Source: Anastrepha obliqua
Lineage: Eukaryota > Arthropoda > Insecta > Diptera > Tephritidae
DNA: 64,000 nucleotides
Assembly: GCF_027943255.1 (NCBI RefSeq)
Contig: NC_072897.1
Coordinates: 36,926,044-36,990,043, forward strand
Direction of reading: 5' to 3'
Both the position numbers and the translations under genes were made by a program. Below are positions 59,376 through 64,000 of the stretch, one piece after another. Numbering within the stretch: position 1 is the stretch's first letter; the number at the start of each line of letters is the position of its first letter. The notes below the pieces were generated by a model. The model saw nothing but the letters and a program-made list of their open reading frames with translations. It was not told the DNA's origin and made no database searches.

Positions 59376-60300
59376 CAATGCGACGGCTACTTTAATGTTA
59401 GTGTAACTGTCGAAGTCATGTATTAAATCTAATTCTGTTGTATTAAGTATGTCGGAAGGGATTATTCCTAGTTTACAGGAGATTATTATTTGTCCAATGT
59501 CGTCAATGTGGTCACGTAAAAGGGATACATCGTTATTTATTTGATAGATATTTTCTAAAAATGTTATTATATCTCGTCTTCTATTGTAGCTATTTTATTT
59601 TGTAAGAAGTTCTTGAAGCTGTTTATGTAATTTCCTTTAGAATTTGCTTCTGATTTATATGATTGGTGATATTTTGTATTTGAGAGAAAATTATATTATT
59701 TATGCTTGTGAGATTGTTCAAATTATTCGTTAAAATCTCTTCGTTCGTGTAAATAGGTCGTTAGGAATACAGTTATCAGTACCCAGGAAGTCATCTGGAA
59801 GGGTTATGCTCGTTAATTTTTACTTTAGGGTTATCTTTGGATTGATATTTTTTATTCTGTCTTACACAAACCTTATGATATTTGTTCCCAGATTTTATAT
59901 TCTCTAGGTGGTCTTCATCGATTTTTGTAGTATTTATTTTCCTATATTTTTTATGGTTTTTACCTCCTTTAATTTTGTTAATAAAATTAGTTCCTCCTCC
60001 TATTTCTACGTCAAATCTGTCTCTGTTTAATTTGTCTACATATTCCTCTTTTTTCGTAGAAATAAGCTCGTGGATGGTTTTGTGCTATTTTCATAGATTT
60101 TTCCATCAACAAAGTCTATTGGTTTAATTTTCGTTGTACTGTGTATTGTATTATTGTAAAGGCTTTTATTAATTCTAAGCACTTTCTCTTCCATTATCTC
60201 GTTTTTTTTCTAATGTGCATATTTTGCAATTGTTGATAAATTGTGTTATTATTAATTTTAGTTGAGGGTTATAAAATTTGGTGTTTAGTTAATAATAAAC
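59376..60300 (-). pseudogene. Errantivirus-like integrase C-terminus and Env N-terminal part, decayed
   Basis: Insect endogenous retrovirus relic on the minus strand. Upstream (about 60250-59900) it carries pieces of an integrase end: NNCKICTLEKK (zinc-domain CxxC), a SLYNNTIHSTTKIKPIDFVD block, and GGGTNFINKIKGGKNHKKYR with a basic tail. Downstream (about 59760-59400) an Env-like helical region includes NNDVSLLRDHIDDIGQIIIS and CKLGIIPSDILNTTELDL, with a heptad-rich helix of the kind seen in the fusion subunit of errantivirus and baculovirus F-like glycoproteins. The integrase catalytic core and most of Env's first subunit are missing, and stops are frequent. A LOA-group element begins at 59375 and the Env relic resumes at 54188. 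Confidence 0.6.
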
Positions 60301-60658
60301 TGCTTCCGCGAAGGCAGACATCTTGCCGTGGTGCGGAGGCTTAGTCGAATCACTAATCAGACCTTACCAATGGATGATAGTGTGGTCGCTTGAATACATT
60401 CCAGTATTAAGCGAATGCACTCCATTCCTTTGGTTCGAGCCGCTTTTTGAACGATGACCAAACTCAGCCCTGGGTCGGAACAAGGTGTTATACGACCCGT
60501 GCCGAGGTTCAGCCGTGCTGGGACCCAGACCAAAAATAGCCCAGTCGCGAACGGAGTGCTCCGGATACCTGGCGACCTGCGGTTCTATCTAGTCTTACCT
60601 GTGCACACGTACCTCTGCACAGGCGGACCTCTCTTGTCCGACACTCGTGGGACCAAAA

Positions 60659-61813
60659 ATGAATTTAAATAAGAAAAAAGTTACTTACAAGAAGGTCGGT
60701 CCTCTCAAAAAACCAACAAAGGCGGCTTCGGCTAGAGGGGGCCTAAGCGAAAAGGCTGGTCCCAGTACGAGTACTTCAGGAGGCAGCGGGGGGCGAGGAG
60801 GCTGGGGTAAACCGCCCTCAAATCAGTCGATAGCAGGGGCTGCGGGGGCAACTCTTATTAAGACTATGAGAGGTAGCAATAGATCAGCTAACCGAAGACC
60901 AGGCTAAATCGCTAGAGTGGGCAAAGGGAGTAATATCCGACTTGGGAAACTGGTGGGTGATACTCCTAAAAGACAACGGTCTTCCGAGCAGACAATAGAA
61001 AGGGTCGTCCAACCTTTAGTGAGATTGTAAGGGCACCGTTGAGATACTGGCGTCATCAACAAGGCAGAAGAGGAAGGAGCCATTCCTAAGGAAAAATGGA
61101 GGTGGATTGAGGAGGCTATCGCCGAAGTGTACCTCCAGGTCCTAGAGGAACACCCGAACTTCCTTCCCTTTGTCATGAAGCAGGCTGGTATCAGGGTAGA
61201 GCTAAACTCATCGGCTGCGAAGACACTAGGTCAGCCACGCTCTACAGGTTCGGCGTAAGTAAGGTAGGAGAGGTTTAGCCGGGAGCCAAAATCGAAGCCG
61301 GTCAGTAATGATGAAACTCCAAAGAGGCCTCAAACTCAAGTTTGGACTCCAGCGAAGCCGGCAGAGCCAAATAAAGTTGAGGAGATTTGCAAATCCTGCA
61401 ACTGAGATCTGCCAACCCATAATTGGAAGGTAGGTAGAATTAAGGAGCCAGTAAAAGTTAGGGAACATTTGATGCTCATCCTCAATGCAGAATCACTCGC
61501 CCCACTGGCGCAGAAAAACAATGTCGTGAGGTTCGGGTTCGTTGACGCAACCATTCGAATCTATCGCAGCGACGAGCCTGCTTTGGGCTCAGATGAAGAG
61601 TGTGACAAGGTCAGCTTGCGCAGCGATACTGCAAAAGGGTTGGCCAACAGTCAATGCTCCACTGACTCGGAGAGGCTGACCGGTGTGAGGCCGCTTTTTA
61701 ATGCAGAGGGTCGCCTCGCTGACACTGAACGTGGGGAGATCTCGGAGGAGGACATCGAGGTCACGATGGTGGAGATAGAAAGGACATATTCTCATGACGC
61801 TGGTCCAAATTAA
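60659..61813 (+). pseudogene. LOA-group ORF1 (Gag-like), broken
   Basis: ATG 60659 opens MNLNKKKVTYKKVGPLKKPT, a Lys-rich start, then AGPSTSTSGGSGGRGGWGKP (Gly/Ser-rich) and stop at 60905-60907. Later frames have WAKGVISDLGNWW, and 61469-61813 holds NNVVRFGFVDATIRIYRSDE, then an acidic tail (ISEEDIEVTMVEIERTYS). Basic start, low-complexity linker and acidic end are typical of LOA-group ORF1. There is no CCHC knuckle. The last codons overlap the endonuclease start by about 20 bases, in a different frame. Confidence 0.6.
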
Positions 61814-62446
61814 TCTCCACCACTCCAAACTTGCGTCCGCGCATTTTCCGTCCGCTTGGCTGCCGGTGGGCTTGACATAGCCCTCATCCAACCAAGAGCC
61901 GTGGATGTACGGAAATAAAATCTGCGGCCTCAGAGTGAAGGGCTTTAAACTGATTGCCGTAAATCACACAGGTAAGATTCGAAGCTGCATCCTCGCAAAA
62001 AATAATATAAATATCTTCTTGCTTCCACAGCTTAGTAGCGGCACCATGGTGGTGGCAAGAATCTAGCTTGGGCAAACCGGTTTTTGGTTATCCTCCGCCT
62101 ATATTCCCAGCCGGACGAAGTCCGTACTCTGGTGCAAGAGGCAGCCCGGAAGAAAAAAGATTTGGTTATCTCCTGCGACGCAAATACTCACAACATTCTG
62201 TGGGGGAGCAGCGACACTAACGCTAGAGGTGAGTCACTACTGGACTTTATTCTAGAAAATAAAATTAGTGTTTTGAATTTCGGCTCAGAACCGACATTTG
62301 TTACTATAAACAGAAAGGAAGTTTTGGACATCAGCCTGGCTTTCGACATGTTTTCTAATCACATCAAAAGATGGCGAGTTTCAAACGAAAATTCGTTCTC
62401 AGACCATCGGTATATCGAATTCGAAATCGCCACTAGGACTCCCTAA
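61794..62446 (+). pseudogene. APE-type endonuclease, LOA group
   Basis: Plus-strand frames read TLVQINLHHSKLASAHFPS (start block), NQEPWMYGNKICGLRVKGFK (QEPW, catalytic Glu) and IRSCILAKN. The frame from about 62084 then has VISCDANTHNILWGSSDTNA (CDAN block), LLDFILENKISVLNFGSEPT and NENSFSDHRYIEFEI (SDH block). There is a stop in the first part and a frameshift near 62075. All three catalytic motif groups are readable. Confidence 0.85.
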
Positions 62447-62499
62447 GTTAATCAGTTCAGAAATATACGGAAAACTGACTTGAGGTTAACAATAAAAAA

Positions 62500-63360
62500 T
62501 AGAGAGCTTTACTGCCAAAGAAAGCCCCTAAAAACCCTACTACTTATGGGGAGCTGGATAAATTGGTTAATCAGGTAACTTAAGCAATGAACAGCTCCTT
62601 AGCAGTCATCTGTCCGGTTATCCGACTCAGAGGGAAGTCTAAACTCCCTTGGTGGTCCACACTATTTAATCTGGCCAAGGCCACGAGAATACATACAGGG
62701 GCGCTGTGCCTTTGAATAGGCCCTCCTCGGCGCAACATGCCTATACTAAAGGGAAGTCTACAGAAACCGCCTTACACTAACTCGTCGGGTTGGTGGAAAA
62801 AAGTTTATTAGACAAAGAGTTTGCATTGGTTGCTTTTGTAGACATAGAAGGCGCCTTCAACAATACAAATGCAAACGCTATAGTAGATTCAATAGAAGAT
62901 TTTTGAGTTGAACCACATGTCGTAGCCCTGATAGAAGATATACTCGTTAAAAGAAAGGTAACGGCTAAATTAGGCAGCACTACTCTAAGCAGACAGGTCT
63001 GCAGAAGCACACCGCAATTTGGAGTCCTCTTCTCTCTTCTTTGGATTTTGGCAGTAAACTCCCTACTGCTGACCCTAGAGAGAGGGGGTTGCCACGTCAC
63101 AGCTTACTTAGCAATTGCGTTAAAGGCAAATATCCTAACACCCTTATGGATATTCTGCGCTCTAACATGGCCACACTTAGAAGCTGGACTGAGAGAAGTG
63201 GACTCGATATAAACCCCTCAAAAACTGAAATAATTCTCTTCACAAAGAAACATAGGCTCCCTATAATCTCCCCGCTAATTTTTAAGAGATTCCTTTGAAA
63301 GAGAATGTCAAGTACCTAGGACTCATATTAGACAGGAAACTCACTCTGGGGTCTTAGGGA
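62500..63360 (+). pseudogene. LOA-group reverse transcriptase, large deletions, YADD lost
   Basis: The plus strand keeps RLRGKSKLPWWSTLFNLAKA (linker), then by deletion YTKGKSTETALH-like sequence (about 62745), FALVAFVDIEGAFNNTNANA (first catalytic Asp region), EDILVKRKVTAKLGSTTLSR, and STPQFGVLFSLLWILAVNSL (R-TPQGGVLSPLLW changed). At about 63095 the YADD codons are missing: GCHVTAYLAIALKAN runs past the site. In the next frame, RSNMATLRSWTERSGLDINP then SKTEIILFTKKH continues the domain, ending KYLGLILDRKLTLGS. The fingers block GPDGI is also deleted. Confidence 0.8.
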
Positions 63361-64000
63361 CTACTCCTATCAATTTACCTGGCTTAAATCTAGTAGGGAA
63401 ACACGTGGCCGCCGCCTCGCCGCTCAGACTCAAAAGTATGGCGCTATGGAAAGACTGGTGGTTTGGCCACGCTTCTATTTTGCACTCTCTGAATAGTCAC
63501 AAACAAGAAATAGACTAATTTATCCCTAGACTCCCCTTTGAAAGGCTCTTTAAGACGAGTATACTGTCAAGAAACTCTCTGCTACTCCCTGCCACTTCCG
63601 GCAGTCGCCAAGGCCATGGAGAAGGGGGAAATTATATTTTTATACAAATGGTTGTAAGCTAGGCGATAAGGTTGGCAGTGGAGTTTTCTCGAAGGAATTA
63701 GGACTGGAACTATCCGTTCAACTACGAGACTACTGCATCGTCTATCAGGCAGAGGTTCTAGCTATAAAAGAAGTGGCTACATATATTGATACGAACGCCG
63801 TTACAAAAACGACTATAAATATATTCTCGGATAGCCAATGGCCATCAAATCAATGAATGCGGCTATACTAATTTCGAAGGTTGCACAGGACTGCCGAGCC
63901 CTAAATGATATTGGAGACGTGTTCAAGGCTTGGTTCTGGGGCATAGAGATATTGAGGGAAACTGATGAGACCTATTAGGTCTAAGTGAGTTGGTCGTGCA
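63361..64000 (+). pseudogene. LOA-group RT thumb remnant and RNase H, cut by the window edge
   Basis: Readable pieces: KYGAMERLVVWPRFYFALSE-like thumb fragments near 63440, then RNase H with GDKVGSGVFSKELGLELSVQ (the preceding TDGS is degraded), IVYQAEVLAIKEVATYIDTN (catalytic Glu) and TTINIFSDSQ (second Asp), IKSMNAAILISKVAQDC. The PGH block is degraded at the end. The zinc tail would lie beyond base 64000. Confidence 0.7.

Larger units (their letters stand above)
60301..64000 (+). mobile_element. LOA-group non-LTR retrotransposon (plus strand), running off the window
   Basis: 5' leader (about 60301-60658), ORF1 (60659-61813, broken), endonuclease (61794-62446), linker and RT (62500-63360) and RNase H (about 63640-63960). 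RNase H reaches the last bases of the window, so the 3' end is not seen. It contains frameshifts and deletions, notably the loss of the YADD box. It lies in opposite orientation to the element at 54.2-59.4 kb, and its leader is duplicated in that element at 55082-55345. Confidence 0.8.

Overview
The window looks like transposon-rich chromatin from an insect, most likely a fly. This rests on its high AT content, introns of about 60-70 bp, microsatellites, and a mix of element types seen in dipterans: I, Jockey, R1 and LOA-group non-LTR retrotransposons, gypsy-group LTR retrotransposons, Tc1/mariner, hAT-like and Helitron DNA elements, and a tRNA-derived SINE. A tephritid fruit fly is my best guess from overall similarity, but this is an inference and cannot be proved from the window. 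No complete host protein-coding gene is visible. The best host-like candidate is one short exon at 42982-43098 with splice sites on both sides. There are no bacterial features, CRISPR arrays, rRNA genes or functional tRNA genes. Almost every recognisable reading frame is a broken transposon gene. Layout: 0-1.8 kb is a Jockey-like element split by a 5'-truncated LOA-group tail. 2-3.95 kb is a decayed gypsy-group element (minus) abutting a mariner-like element (3.95-4.79 kb). 5.1-7.3 kb is a Tc-like element with long terminal inverted repeats (TIRs). 7.3-8.0 kb is a Jockey ORF1 fragment. 8.6-10.5 kb is a satellite-like array of about 14 units of about 120 and 129 bp. 11.1-23.1 kb is one I-clade element (minus) split into three collinear parts by two different RNase H-bearing LOA-group elements (12.29-16.43 and 17.58-21.37 kb). 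24.2-27.7 kb is a gypsy-group element (plus) that has lost its integrase core. 27.7-29.7 kb is a LOA-group internal fragment nearly duplicated at 55.8-57.7 kb. 29.9-31.1 kb holds an R1-like scrap and a second mariner-like relic. 32.5-34.1 kb is a decayed gene of a repetitive, probably transposon-borne family into which two copies of one SINE have inserted, each with a clean target-site duplication (TSD). 35.0-42.2 kb holds Tc1-like, Helitron and mariner elements, including a Tc1-like element with IR/DR ends that itself contains a mariner with TIRs of about 180 bp. 44.4-49.3 kb is a hAT-like element containing a 3.35 kb transposon at 45817-49165. That transposon has an 8-bp TSD, TIRs of about 165 bp and a spliced transposase pseudogene. 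49.7-52.3 kb is another LOA-group element. 53.4-60.3 kb is an errantivirus-like (insect endogenous retrovirus) pol-env relic on the minus strand, split by a near complete LOA-group element (54.19-59.37 kb). 60.3-64.0 kb is a further LOA-group element on the plus strand that runs off the window. The genes do not form a pathway. The window is a stratigraphic record in which insertion order can be read from nesting. The relatively young layers are the Tc1-like element at 39.7-42.2 kb (TIRs almost identical), the SINE copies (intact TSDs), and the element at 45.8-49.2 kb (intact TSD). The point most worth following is the 45817-49165 element, whose ends and splice structure can be read directly although its superfamily is uncertain. 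Second is the two-type satellite, and third is the pair of opposite-strand LOA-group elements sharing an isolated 5' leader fragment.
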